Of a stretch of DNA of 64,000 nucleotides, positions 44,451 to 54,633 are shown one piece after another. The notes under the pieces are model-generated. The model worked only from the letters and a program-made list of their open reading frames with translations. It was not told the DNA's origin and made no database searches. The number at the start of each line of letters is the position of its first letter. The first letter of the stretch is position 1. Position numbers and translations under genes: made by a program. The DNA is from Tachypleus tridentatus (taxonomy: Eukaryota > Arthropoda > Merostomata > Xiphosura > Limulidae), in NCBI RefSeq assembly GCF_004210375.1, contig NC_134830.1:65078326-65142325 (forward strand). Reading direction: 5' to 3'.

Positions 44451-44994
44451 ATACACGTGTTTTCACTATTTTTAATTTTTAATTATAATTTTTAATATTT
44501 ATTTATCATAAATAAAATTTATTTTACGAAGAACATTTTTCAGGCTGGAAAGTTCACGGAAAAGCTATTAATTTTTAATCTGTACACCATTTATGTAATC
44601 ATTTTTAAGATATACAACTGATTAAAGTAGTCAGAATAGAATATTGCAATTTGTTAAGGATAAAACTCTTTGCTAGTTTAAGAAGCTTTGTTTGAAGATT
44701 GGTAAAAAAATAAATGATATATAACCCTTTAAAAACGTGGTTAACTGAACAAATCAGTGATAACATAGCACTCAAAAAAGTGATTTGAATGTATAAGTAA
44801 AATAAGATTTGAATAATTCATAAAAACATAACTTACACTACATTAATGTGTTGCAATAGTCAGTTTTAACTGCAGGTATGAATGTTTTAACTCAGTATTT
44901 TGTCTATTATTAATATTAGGAGGATAGTGTTTGATATTCTGTGCAGTATATCCAAGAAGTCTTTTTATAATTTGGCAATGATGTTCTGTCTTAG
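44451..44994 (+). other. Copy 2 remnant of intron 3
   Basis: Aligned with 19416-20127 with deletions (19436-19600 is reduced to a short AT tract). No sequence matching exons 1-3 is present in unit 2. Confidence 0.8.
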
Positions 44995-45142
44995 GACTGT
45001 AATAAAGTCCTCACCTGGAGCTACCTTTTTCTCGTTGTCGTTACTGGGAAGGATTTTTCAAGCTTTGGAATCCACAGCTCTGTTCACTCTGGGTTACACC
45101 ATCGTTGCTAATGAATTTACTGAACGTCGTGCTACAGTCCTT
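44995..45142 (+). pseudogene. Copy 2 exon 4
   Basis: Acceptor TCTTAG, donor CTT|GTAAGA. Three base differences from copy 1 within codons, all replacements (Phe to Ser, Val to Phe, Gly to Glu). The frame also happens to be open far to the left, which makes a 96-codon ORF, but phase and homology place the exon start at 44995. Confidence 0.88.
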
Positions 45143-45872
45143 GTAAGAAGAATCTTTTTCAATAAACTTAAATGTAATGTATTTTCATAAGCATTATGTA
45201 CAGTATGCTCACTTGTTTCCTTCGAGAAATATAGTCTGATTAAATAAATAAATGTTCAAAAGAAATAGGTTTATTTCAAGAACAGAATACTGTAACAGTT
45301 GAGGGATGTTAGATATTTCCAGATACGCAAATACCATGTTGTTAAAAAATCAGAAAGTAAATAGAAAAAATTCTGGATTTTAATTGTTTCTTAAGATAAC
45401 ATTATTCTATTTGTATGATGAATAGAAATTTTAACCGAATGATTTAAAAAGCAGCTTCAAAACTATCAACATAAGCTTGCATCTGACAGAATGCTCCTTT
45501 ATGAGAAATTTTCACTTAAAAATAGTGTCTTGATTACACTGCAACGTATACAAATGTTTGATTTTGAATCCGTGCAATAGTCTATTGCGAGTTTCATAAT
45601 ACATTTGCATAACTAAAATATGTCAAATGCGTTATCATACTACAATGAAACTTGCTTGTATCATACTGGAATTTTTATACCATTACGTGACGTGCAACTC
45701 CCAACTTCGCGAAATTTTTATCCTGTGTGTATGTAGATTTGCAATAGAGATCACCATTTTCCGGTTACAGAGAACTTTATTTTTCTCTATCCTCAGGATG
45801 CAGAAAAAACGTCACCAATACGTCACACGTGGTTCTAATGCACTGTCGTCATCTATATAAATATAGTAATAT

Positions 45873-46148
45873 TTGTTTGTTTGTTTTGGAATTTCGCACA
45901 AAGCTACTCCAGGGCTATCTGTGCTAGCCGTCTATAATTTAGCAGTGTAAGACTAGAGGGAAGGCAGCTAGTCATCACCACCCACCGCCAACTCTTGGGC
46001 TACTCTTTCACCAACGAATAGTGGGATTGATCGTCACATTATAACGCCTCACGGCTGAAAGGGCGAGCATGTTTGGCGCGACGCGGACGCGATCCTGCGA
46101 CCCTCAATTTACGAGTCGCACACCTTTCGCGCTAGGCCATGCCAGGCC
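45873..46148 (-). mobile_element. SINE family A, full length, unit 2 only
   Basis: Flanked by AAATATAGTAATAT (45859-45872) and AAATATAATGATAT (46149-46162). The unit 1 empty site is near 20990-21003. Confidence 0.94.
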
Positions 46149-47259
46149 AAATATAATGATATAATCTGTTGTATGTTCATATGAACACTTCACAGGGTGT
46201 GGATGAATCTTCTCAAAAATTGATACGGAGGTTCATAGGGAAATACACACACATTTTTTATTTTGCATTTTGTATTTTTATAAGTTTTTTTCTGTATTTT
46301 TTACCACCATTTTTTCCTTGTTGATGGATTTTCACCAAATTTTGCATGAAGGTTTGTTGGGTCAATGTGGAGATACGGTTTCATATATATTTTTTTTATG
46401 GGCGTGTTTGTTGTTGTTTTTTAAATATATATAAAGGAAACAACTTTTCATGTCTTAAGATAACTTTTCATTAGTAATGAATTTAAATAATATTTGTCAA
46501 TGGTACGGGTATCCCAGCTAGTTATTGTAACTCCGATATTATATGTTTTAAAAGTTTTACTGTAACGTCACTTTGAAAAAATCAGGGTCACTTTGGAATC
46601 GATTTGTCTAACTTCGTTTAGCTTGTAAGATGTCGGAACTTCAAAACTAAGGAACTCAGTATGAAAATGTGTAGCTTATTGTAGAGTATTTGATCTCACA
46701 TGAAACTTATCTGAACGTACATGAATATTTAATTAAATTTCTACAGTGAATGAAATAATAATTTTTATCTATAAATTTATGGTCATTGCATACATCGTTA
46801 ACTTTTTTTAACACTTAATAAACTATTATTACAATTGTCATTTTTTGATATTATTTATCTGATAAAACAATGTGGTTTAAGAGGTTTTAGCATGCCATAA
46901 ATAATTCCCATATTCTGATGTACTAAGTAAATCTGGAAACTCAAGCATTTTAAGTAATACGAAAGTCAAAGTGTAAAATAAATTATTATGTAGTTTTTAA
47001 GATCTCAAATGATAGCTGAAGATAATTTCTAAATATATAGACACAGCGGACGTTTTCCTAATATTTCTGCTCAGTCTTTGTCAGTAATTCTCGTTTATAA
47101 GATATTATTGAACTGATCTTCACTGAGATTTTGACTTTCGAACTGAATCTGAAACCTAACAGCAAACTAATTCTTTCTTGTTTCGGTATCTAGCATTGCT
47201 CACTGGGAATGATTGATATCATTTCTAAAATTCAATACTATGAACAATACTACTTGTTA

Positions 47260-47535
47260 TGTTTGTTTTTTTCAATTTCGCGCAAAGCTACTCGAAAGCT
47301 ATCTCCGCTAGCCGTCCCTAATTTAGCAGTGTAAGACTCGAGGGAAGGCAGCAAATCATTACCACCAACCGCCAATCCATGGGCTACTCTTTCACTAATG
47401 AATAGTGGATTGACCGTCACATGATAACGCCCACCGCGGGTGAAAGGGCGAGCATGTTTTGTGCGACCGGGATGAGAATACGCGATCCACAGATTACGAG
47501 CCGCACGCCTTAACCCATCTGGCCATGCCGGCCAC
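47260..47535 (-). mobile_element. SINE family A, full length
   Basis: Counterpart of 22100-22341 but without its internal deletion; box-B complement GGGATGAGAATACGCG is degraded. Confidence 0.92.
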
Positions 47536-48464
47536 AATGCTCCATACTGTATGTTAGGTTATGCAACATAGGATACTTTAGTTAAGAGTATAATATGCAA
47601 ATTTCATGTACCTCTATTTATTGACAAAACTGCAGTTCAGGAATAGAATATTTATCATTCTCAAGGTAATACCTCTTAAACTAACGATTATATTAAGAAA
47701 TTTAATAACGACTGTATTTGCATTGAAACTGTAATTGAAAACTGCATTCTGAGAGAGAGAGACAGAATATGAAAAAAATCATTAAGATAATGTTGCTCAG
47801 TTTGCTATAGTTTTAGCACTGTTTTAATATAGAGATATAATGAATGAATTTATATCATTGTAAGTTTACTTTTCTCTGCAGCTGAATTGTAATCATGCAA
47901 ATAATTATTTTTATTTTTATCCGCATGTCAATTGTGGCATTGTATTGCGTGCATGAATGTTTCTTTTTTGATTAAAATACGTTGTGTTCGACGAGATACA
48001 CAATGCAAGGGAGAAGGCGCAATACGAAGAATACACTTTCCCTTTTTTCACATAATCAAAACTGAAGTCTAAAGAAGGTGCCAAAGTTGTTTCATAATGT
48101 TTTTGTAATCTATTTACTTACCAACAGGCGAGACATTAATACATGTTCTCATTGACCTGTCACTAAGGACAAGTAGAAAAAAAGTTAACTAATTACAAAC
48201 ACACATGTGTATTTATATATGTCAATATAAACATTTTATTCAACAGCAAATATATAATACGTATGCATGTATACATAAATAGCTTACAAAATAAACAAAG
48301 AAAGATAACTTAACTATTCACAGTCTACAATATTTAATGGTTATTATTATATATACAACCTTTATATTTAAAAACGCACACAACCGTCTGTTCAATAAAA
48401 TATCACCAGTTTAAAAACTTTCATAACCTATCGGTCAACAATGACACAATAAACTTTTTAACAA

Positions 48465-48545
48465 AGCTAAACAGTGCGCTATTTGTGTTCTGCTCATCAC
48501 GGGTATCGAAACCTAGATTCTAGTGTTGTAAGTCCGCAGATATAT
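48465..48545 (-). mobile_element. SINE family B fragment
   Basis: Counterpart of 23255-23335. Confidence 0.7.
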
Positions 48546-49005
48546 TGAAAGTATACAACATTTACTAACCTTTTAAGGAACCGTATTGCTTAAAAGATGA
48601 ATATGTAGTTGTTAAACTAAAATTTAAAAAGTATCAGAGTATTAGGGAGAAAACTTATTCATGCTTCTTACTGCGTTTTTGTTAACCTGCATTAACCTGT
48701 ATCCATGGTTAATCCTCTTATTATTATTGGCTTTCTGGTACGCTTCTTGTAATATATGCTCGAATGAATTCCAAGGTGTTGCTCATTTACATTTACCTTT
48801 GTATATAACAGAAATAGGTATCCAGAATTTACAGGCAAGTAAAGTAGCATTTTATCTTACAATGGTCCCTGTTGAATTATGAGCGTGTAATGTCCTCGTA
48901 TTTTACGTTACTGGTAATTCTAAATAACTGGGTCTAAACAGATAAGTTTTGATGTTAGATTCCGTAGTAATAAATAAGTAATTTCATTGTGTTAGAATGC
49001 TCAAC

Positions 49006-49281
49006 GGCCTGGCATGGCCTAGCGCGTTAAGGCGTGCACTTCGTAATCTGAGGGTCGCGGGTTCGCGCCCGAGTCGCGCCAAAACATGCTCGCCCTTTCA
49101 GCCGTGAGGCGTTATAATGTGACGGTCAATCCCACTATTCGTTGGTAAAAGAGTAGCCCAAGAGTTGGCGATGGGTGGTGATGACTAGCTGCCTTCCCTC
49201 TAGTCTTACACTGCTAAATTAGGGACGGCTAGCACAGATAGCCGTCGAATAGCTTTGTGCGAAATTCCAAAACAAACAAAC
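49006..49281 (+). mobile_element. SINE family A, full length, unit 2 only, upstream of exon 5b
   Basis: Near-consensus head (GGCCTGGCATGGCCTAGCGC, GGGTTCGCGCCCG), complete body and an AACAAACAAAC tail. It has a perfect 12-base target-site duplication AGAATGCTCAAC (48994-49005 and 49282-49293). The unit 1 empty site is 23794-23808. Confidence 0.95.
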
Positions 49282-49323
49282 AGAATGCTCAACTTAATTA
49301 ATAATATATTTCAATTGTTAAAA

Positions 49324-49394
49324 GCCATTGTTGAAATGTTCTACGGTGTGGGAATAACGATAGGACATACAATTGGAGGTTTTCTTTTTTTTTG
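49324..49394 (+). pseudogene. Copy 2 exon 5b (native position)
   Basis: 71 bases against 69 in copy 1, because the terminal T run is two longer. The acceptor G at 49323 is A, so the only AG is one base downstream and shifts the frame. CCG becomes CAT (Pro to His) in the GPxxGG motif. The donor TG|GTAAAT is intact. Confidence 0.88.
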
Positions 49395-49947
49395 GTAAAT
49401 TTATCATAAGTTTTTCTGATTTATTGAGTTTTAAAATTTATGGGTTAAGTAACTTGCATACAACGTTGCGATCTGGGGTTTGATCGCTTGCAGTACACTG
49501 AATACAGAGTACAGTACACTAAATTAGTGTGTTGCTTTGATATAAAACAACAACCCTTCTACATACCTATGAGGGTTCCCGAAGATATACAAATAAATAT
49601 CTAAATATACATGATTACGCTGCCTGTTACTAAACAGAATTTTAGACTATCTAAAAATATATTTTTATAATGATAATAGTCTCTAAACTGTTTGAAACTA
49701 ACAATCCGTCACAAATGTCTTCTGTTTGGTCTGTTTTATCTAATTTAGTGATCAAGAGAGTATATAGAAATCCGAAGCATATATTATAATAGTTGTATTT
49801 TTATATTACCTGAAGAAACGAAAAAGTTTAGAGGGCATTTTAAATCCGAAAATTAAGCCTATAACTCAATAAAATTGTATCTTCTACAATGCATATAATT
49901 ATTTACTTAAGCTAGCTCATATATTCACAGTGTCACTTGGTTTTCAG
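49395..49947 (+). other. Copy 2 intron 5
   Basis: Aligned with 23907-24445. It includes the family-B-like fragment at 49440-49560, here with a small local duplication (GAATACAGAGTACAGTACAC). Confidence 0.7.
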
Positions 49948-50035
49948 GTTCGAGGTTTCATGTTACCGTTTTTCCTTCTTCGAGGGATTCTGGTGTGTTT
50001 ATCTGCTATCATGATCTGTTTCTTGCCAGAAATGA
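49948..50035 (+). pseudogene. Copy 2 exon 6
   Basis: Splice sites intact (TTTTCAG, ATGA|GTGAGT). Eight differences from copy 1, five of them replacements, including GG to RG and LLGA to LLRG in TM6. Confidence 0.88.
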
Positions 50036-50296
50036 GTGAGTAAAATTAACTTCTATATATTTATTTTAATTAGCTTCTCTTACGTTTCTCGTTCGTGGTT
50101 ATCTCAAAACCACCTGAACAGTTTGGATACTTCGTTGCGAAACGGTTTTGTTTAAATGGTGAGATACAAAAAGCAATCCCTTTCATCGAGTCGAGGTTTT
50201 AATACACCATTCCAATTGACTATTTAAGAGCATTAAACTTCTTACTTTCTTTCGAGCTGAACTAATTCTTAACCCTTTACTTTTATTGTTAATCAG

Positions 50297-50436
50297 AGTG
50301 TACCATGAACGAGAACGAAGGTGAACTTTGGAAGATTATCTCCAACCCAACTTTTATTGTAGATATGGTAAATATCTTAACTGGTTTTCTCAGCGTGGGC
50401 TTTAACGAGGCGATTTTGGAGCCACACGTAAGACAG
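50297..50436 (+). pseudogene. Copy 2 exon 7
   Basis: Splice sites intact (AATCAG, CAG|GTAGGT). Encodes GELWKIISNPTFIVDMVNIL and then TGFLSVGFNEAILEPHVRQ. It keeps the NP and SVGFNE residues that look ancestral for the family. Confidence 0.88.
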
Positions 50437-51623
50437 GTAGGTAGCTTCCTTTCTTTCTTAGGGTTTCGTGAATTTGTTATTATAATACTTCAGAAGTCAA
50501 GTTGGATGCAGGAAACTGACAAAAGCTAAAACGAATTTAGACAGCACTGACAGTTAAAAATTATATTTAGTAAACATTTTTTTAAGAATGTTCAATTTTT
50601 ACCGACCCTACCAAGTAAACGTGCATTTGTAGCGATAACTTAACAGATTGAAACATAACTGGGTCGCTATCATTTTGTTTTACAAACTAAATATTAATAT
50701 AAAATATGTTATATGACATTTACATTTATTGCATTTTTTACCCATGGAAAAGCGTTTTACGCACGATGCCGCATTTAAAGAAAAGTTAATTTGTTCGCCG
50801 AACAGATTAAGAATCGAACAGCCGGTAAAAAGTATACATGAGTGAGGCTACTGTTGATAAAAGGGGGTGCGTCTTAAATTCCAAGAAATACTGTGTTGAA
50901 TAAAACTAACTTGTTATCTTCTAACCAAGTTCTCAGATATGATATATATTATAATTTTTATTAAGACATATTTTTCGTTACATTATCGTTGTATTTTTGC
51001 AATACTAGAAGTATGACAATTTGTTTATTTTCTTAAACAACACCTTATGTACACAGTAAAACAATCAGACAAGAAACCCTTACAGTTTGGCGAACGGTTC
51101 TTTATCTTTATTTATGGCCAATAGAGGTAGTGCCAGTTATAAAAGGCGGCTTGATTTAACCAAATTGTAGTAGTTACTTCACTGTTACGACACACGAAGT
51201 AGATCCCAGATCAATGTTCTAATTCTTACGTCACTCTCAATGTGTATCACGCAGTTGTCAGTGGTTATGAATACAATATTAAACACCTTTTCAACTAATG
51301 TTAACATGTTAATTTAAGCTATTAATGTTTCCGTTAGAAGTATAAATAATAGTATTAGTTAGTAACAAAACATGTAGTGATTTTTTTTTCATATAATCCC
51401 TTGTCTACTGATGACATTAATCAAATTACGGTTTATTATTCGAGCTGAGAATAAGTACCCAAGAAGATGGAAATATAAATGAATAAAAATAGTTATTGAT
51501 ACAGATATTTAATAAGAATAAAAAGTTACATTGAAATCCAAGTTAATTCCTGTTTCTCATGAAATAAAGTCGTAAAAGAACGAATATAATTTATACCTTT
51601 TTCTCTGTGTATATTTCATATAG
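50437..51623 (+). other. Copy 2 intron 7 with pogo remnant
   Basis: Shorter than its unit 1 counterpart, mainly by the deletion inside the pogo-like element. Confidence 0.75.
50735..50892 (+). mobile_element. Pogo-like transposon remnant, internally deleted
   Basis: Keeps the first transposase codons better than unit 1 (ATG at 50742; HDAAFKEKLI then a shift, then NRTAGKKY). It then jumps at about 50847 straight to the GGGGTGCGTCTTAAATTCC terminal motif. Confidence 0.72.
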
Positions 51624-51722
51624 CTTGGACTAACTCCCTCTGTTGTGGGACTACTTTTTATTGCTTCTGGTGGAATATATGCAGTTGGAACTCCAGTTTG
51701 GGGATACGTGTATGACAAAATT
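51624..51722 (+). pseudogene. Copy 2 exon 8
   Basis: ATATAG to ATT|GTAAGT. Encodes PVWGYVYDKI with the conserved glycine. Only one replacement but three silent differences from copy 1. Confidence 0.88.
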
Positions 51723-52321
51723 GTAAGTACGTTACATGCCTAAATTTATTGTTTTTTGTTGTTGTGGTAATAGTACCAGAATATTATTTGAATACTTAGA
51801 GGAAACAATTTATTTATAAATTATAGAGATGAATTTGCAGCTTTGATTGTAAGTCGTTCGGATGAAGTTTTATTTTGAAAGGAAATACTGATTATTTTAT
51901 CTTAGCTCGAAGTGGCTTAACGATAAGTCCAAAGTCTCTTAATGTTAAAACTGGGTTTAAGTAACAACAGCCCATTGAGTAACTTTATGCTTATCTACAA
52001 GTACATTTTCTAATTTATAAACGAAAAAGTCTTAGAATATTTCCCTCAGACAGAATCAGACTGTTTGTTTCTTGCATTTATTTCTACCTCTGTATTTTAG
52101 TTATTAATCTAAATGATTAGCAACCTAAGTTAATGCTCGTGTTTGTTGAGATACAACTGAATTTTAATAAACCTTGAAGTTCAGTTTGAACGAATGTTTG
52201 TGACTTAATCTTATTTTTGATACTGAAATCAGAGGATGTAAGTATAAAAAAACAAAAATTGTATCAAATCATCATTTATTTAGATTAAACCTTAATCACA
52301 ATTTTTCCTCTTATTTTTAAG
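51723..52321 (+). other. Copy 2 intron 8
   Basis: Ends in TTATTTTTAAG, a usable acceptor, unlike unit 1. No repeats recognised. Confidence 0.8.
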
Positions 52322-52413
52322 TTTGACTCGTACCTTACAATGTCCACATCAAGCATTGTCTGCGCAGCAAGCTTTATACTTCTTGGACCCGCGCCGTTTC
52401 TTCCTTTGGAAAC
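52322..52413 (+). pseudogene. Copy 2 exon 9
   Basis: Encodes FDSYLTMSTSSIVCAASFIL and then LGPAPFLPLE. Both splice sites are intact (TTTAAG, AC|GTAAGC). Serves as the reference for placing copy 1 exon 9. Confidence 0.88.
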
Positions 52414-53099
52414 GTAAGCATAATAAAATAGAAAGAAATTACCATTATTGTGTATCACTTATGGAACTAAACTCTCTCTTAAAGAGACGAATTTAGTGTT
52501 TTGAATTTGAATACGAGGACTACTCATATTAGATTTTTTCTGTTAAAATGATGTATCAAAATATTTTTTATTCATGAAAATATCTTGAGGTCATTTAAAT
52601 CACATTTGCATTCAGTTAACACTTAAAATGTTTCGCTAAATTAGCCGCACGTACTAAATGATGAGATTTGTGCGTATTTACATACGTTCTTACATTAGTT
52701 TCTGTTATGTTCTATCAAATATCACACTTTGTTTTAAACGAATATTATAGTGTGTTTTGATTTTAATTATATAAAGAATACTTGCGAAAGCGAATACTTA
52801 AAGGAATACATTGAGTTTCTTCTCACAGTGAGTGTTTTTCGAAACGAAACTTGTGTTCAGTGCGCATATATAGTCTGGTATATTTCTTGGAATTTTCTTC
52901 CAACCTGTTCAAAGTTTCTATAAGATGTGAATGTCCTAGTTTTTTTTTAAGATCTGGATTTTAATACATTAGTTTGTGTTGCTCAGAAGTGTAACTGCAC
53001 TACATTTAACATTCGTTTTATTAGAGTGTATGATTATTTACAGACACTGTTGTGGAATACACATTCTAACACACCATTAATCTATATCAATACTTACAG
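52414..53099 (+). other. Copy 2 intron 9
   Basis: Aligned with 27546-28227; no repeats recognised. Confidence 0.8.
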
Positions 53100-53189
53100 C
53101 ACCCTCTGGTTGGTAATTATTGCTCAAGTTCTTCTTGGTCTTGGGGCGGGAGGAAAAGTAGGATTCAACCACTCCTTGAGAGTCACTGT
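53100..53189 (+). pseudogene. Copy 2 exon 10
   Basis: CTTACAG to GT|GTAAGA, 90 bases. GGKVGFNHSL lacks the Ile-Thr of copy 1 through a six-base in-frame deletion. The remaining differences are silent. Confidence 0.87.
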
Positions 53190-54170
53190 GTAAGACTTGT
53201 GTTTTACCTTTCATATATAATTAAATACAAGGAAATAAATGTGAAGATGGTGTTACATATCATAATTTATCTTGGACGAGCATCCAATTTATGTTACATT
53301 TTACGATTTCAAATAGTCTAAAACTGAGTTAAGTTGTAGTTTAGAATTAGAAGTTAATTAAATATCGATATATTAGAAATTCAACTATTTTACGATGATA
53401 TTTACAGACATTTCCAAAATTTGTGACTCATTCATTACATAGATATTGCTGTTAAAGGAAACACTGTATAGTACAGTAATAAGAAGACATTTAAAATACC
53501 ATTTCTGTGAACAATCCGAACCATACCTTACTGTACGGACAATACTACCGCCTGCCTGATAAACACTCCCCCATTGTACAAGACTATCGATGTCAGTGTC
53601 TAAGTAACCAAGACAGAAAATGAAATATGTAGCATACGGATACAACGCCTTTTTATTTAGCTTTTTTTTAACTCCAATCTCTGCGTCAGCCTCAAATGAC
53701 ACAGTGGTATGTCTGCGGACTTATAACGCTATAAACCGGGTTTCAGTATTCTTGGCTGCAATCACTGGTAATCAAACACTGCCTTATTTGCTGAATATGA
53801 TGTGAAATTGAAGGTTTGACTCGTTGTGAAGGAGTAATGACTTATTATTTAATTGAAGTAAGTATGAAAAAGAAAGATGTAGAGAAAATCTTATTGTCTT
53901 TGTAATTGGAAAGAAAACAATGATTTGTATATAAACATTACGAACGTCCACCATATTTTTCCAGATAGAATGAAGATGTTCATAATCGAAGCGATGTCTA
54001 AAGCTGTACTTGAATATTGACTCAGAAGACTAGACGCACATCATTAGTTCACTGAAAGCGTTCTGTTTCAAGAGAAGATAAAACTCAAGTTAAATTCTTT
54101 GTAATTACCTCAGGTTATTACGTAAAAAACAATCAATCAATAAATACTAATATTCCTTCTTTTTTTATAG
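53190..54170 (+). other. Copy 2 intron 10
   Basis: Contains the family-B SINE at 53690-53790 and an intact TTTTTTATAG acceptor. Confidence 0.8.
53690..53790 (+). mobile_element. SINE family B, body partly deleted
   Basis: Counterpart of 28803-28927; the head and arm (TGTCTGCGGACTTATAACGC) are present, but the AGTCCACTGTGTAGC body is gone. Confidence 0.8.
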
Positions 54171-54245
54171 ATTTCGAGGTTTCCCAGACGAAATCCCAAC
54201 TTTAACGATTGTTTCGGGGCTCTTTAACTGTACTCTTGCTCTTGG
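54171..54245 (+). pseudogene. Copy 2 exon 11
   Basis: Encodes FRGFPDEIPTLTIVSGLFNC then TLALG between an intact TATAG acceptor and GG|GTAAGG. Used to place copy 1 exon 11. Confidence 0.88.
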
Positions 54246-54347
54246 GTAAGGAAATTAAAACATACATAATCATTAATGATTTATAATTTGAAGTCTCAGT
54301 GTTTTTGATTTTGAATTTCATTGTGAAGTTTAGGTTTCTTTGTGTAG

Positions 54348-54495
54348 CGGTTTTATTGGACCATTTATAGGGGGCACACTTCTCGATCATATGGGTTATG
54401 AAAATGGAACTATGGTTCTTCTGGGAATTGAAATGGCAGTAGTAAGTTTTCTTTTTACGATGAAAAAAGTTACATTGAATGTTGATTATTCATAA
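54348..54495 (+). pseudogene. Copy 2 exon 12, terminal
   Basis: Encodes GFIGPFIGGTLLDHMGYENG, then TMVLLGIEMAVVSFLFTMKK and VTLNVDYS, then TAA. The GPxxGG is kept, but Ser becomes Phe inside it. Confidence 0.85.
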
Positions 54496-54627
54496 AGAAA
54501 TTTTACTTTTTAAGAATTTGGATTTGATTATTTTTTCAATTCTATGGTGATAAATAGAAGCAATACAATAAAACAGTACCGTATGAAAAGAAATTGTGAT
54601 ATATTAAATACATTTATAAGAAACTTA

Positions 54628-54633
54628 AATAAA
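54628..54633 (+). terminator. Putative polyadenylation signal, copy 2
   Basis: AATAAA at the position aligned with 29768-29773. Confidence 0.45.

Larger units (their letters stand above)
45143..49323 (+). other. Copy 2 intron 4, with destroyed acceptor
   Basis: Aligned with 20276-23837 plus two SINEs not in unit 1 (45873-46148 and 49006-49281). The acceptor reads AA at 49322-49323, where copy 1 and exon 5a have AG. Confidence 0.8.
44995..54495 (+). pseudogene. SLC18B1: SLC18B1-like MFS transporter, copy 2 (exons 4-12 only)
   Basis: Remnant exons: 44995-45142 (4), 49324-49394 (5b), 49948-50035 (6), 50297-50436 (7), 51624-51722 (8), 52322-52413 (9), 53100-53189 (10), 54171-54245 (11) and 54348-54495 (12, stop 54493-54495). 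Exons 1-3 and the start codon are missing, so TM1-TM3 cannot be made from this unit. Exon 5b has a lost acceptor (AA), two extra T bases and His for the motif C proline. Other losses: Gly to Glu in exon 4, two Gly to Arg in exon 6, and a six-base deletion in exon 10. The acceptors that are dead in copy 1 (exons 9 and 11) are intact here. Most likely a decaying partial duplicate. It could be transcribed or contribute 3' exons to a read-through from copy 1, but that is speculation. Confidence 0.88.

Noticed and set aside
44900-44994. 96-codon open frame extending left of copy 2 exon 4
   Set aside because: The aligned sequence in copy 1 has a stop, and the acceptor at 44994 with correct phase makes the left part intron.
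49006-49090. tRNA gene (A-box and B-box present)
   Set aside because: It is the head of a SINE: no mature tRNA fold with acceptor stem, and it continues into the shared SINE body.
53385-53702. 105-codon minus-strand open frame
   Set aside because: It lies in intron 10 of copy 2 over a SINE, has no recognisable domain and is not open in the unit 1 counterpart.
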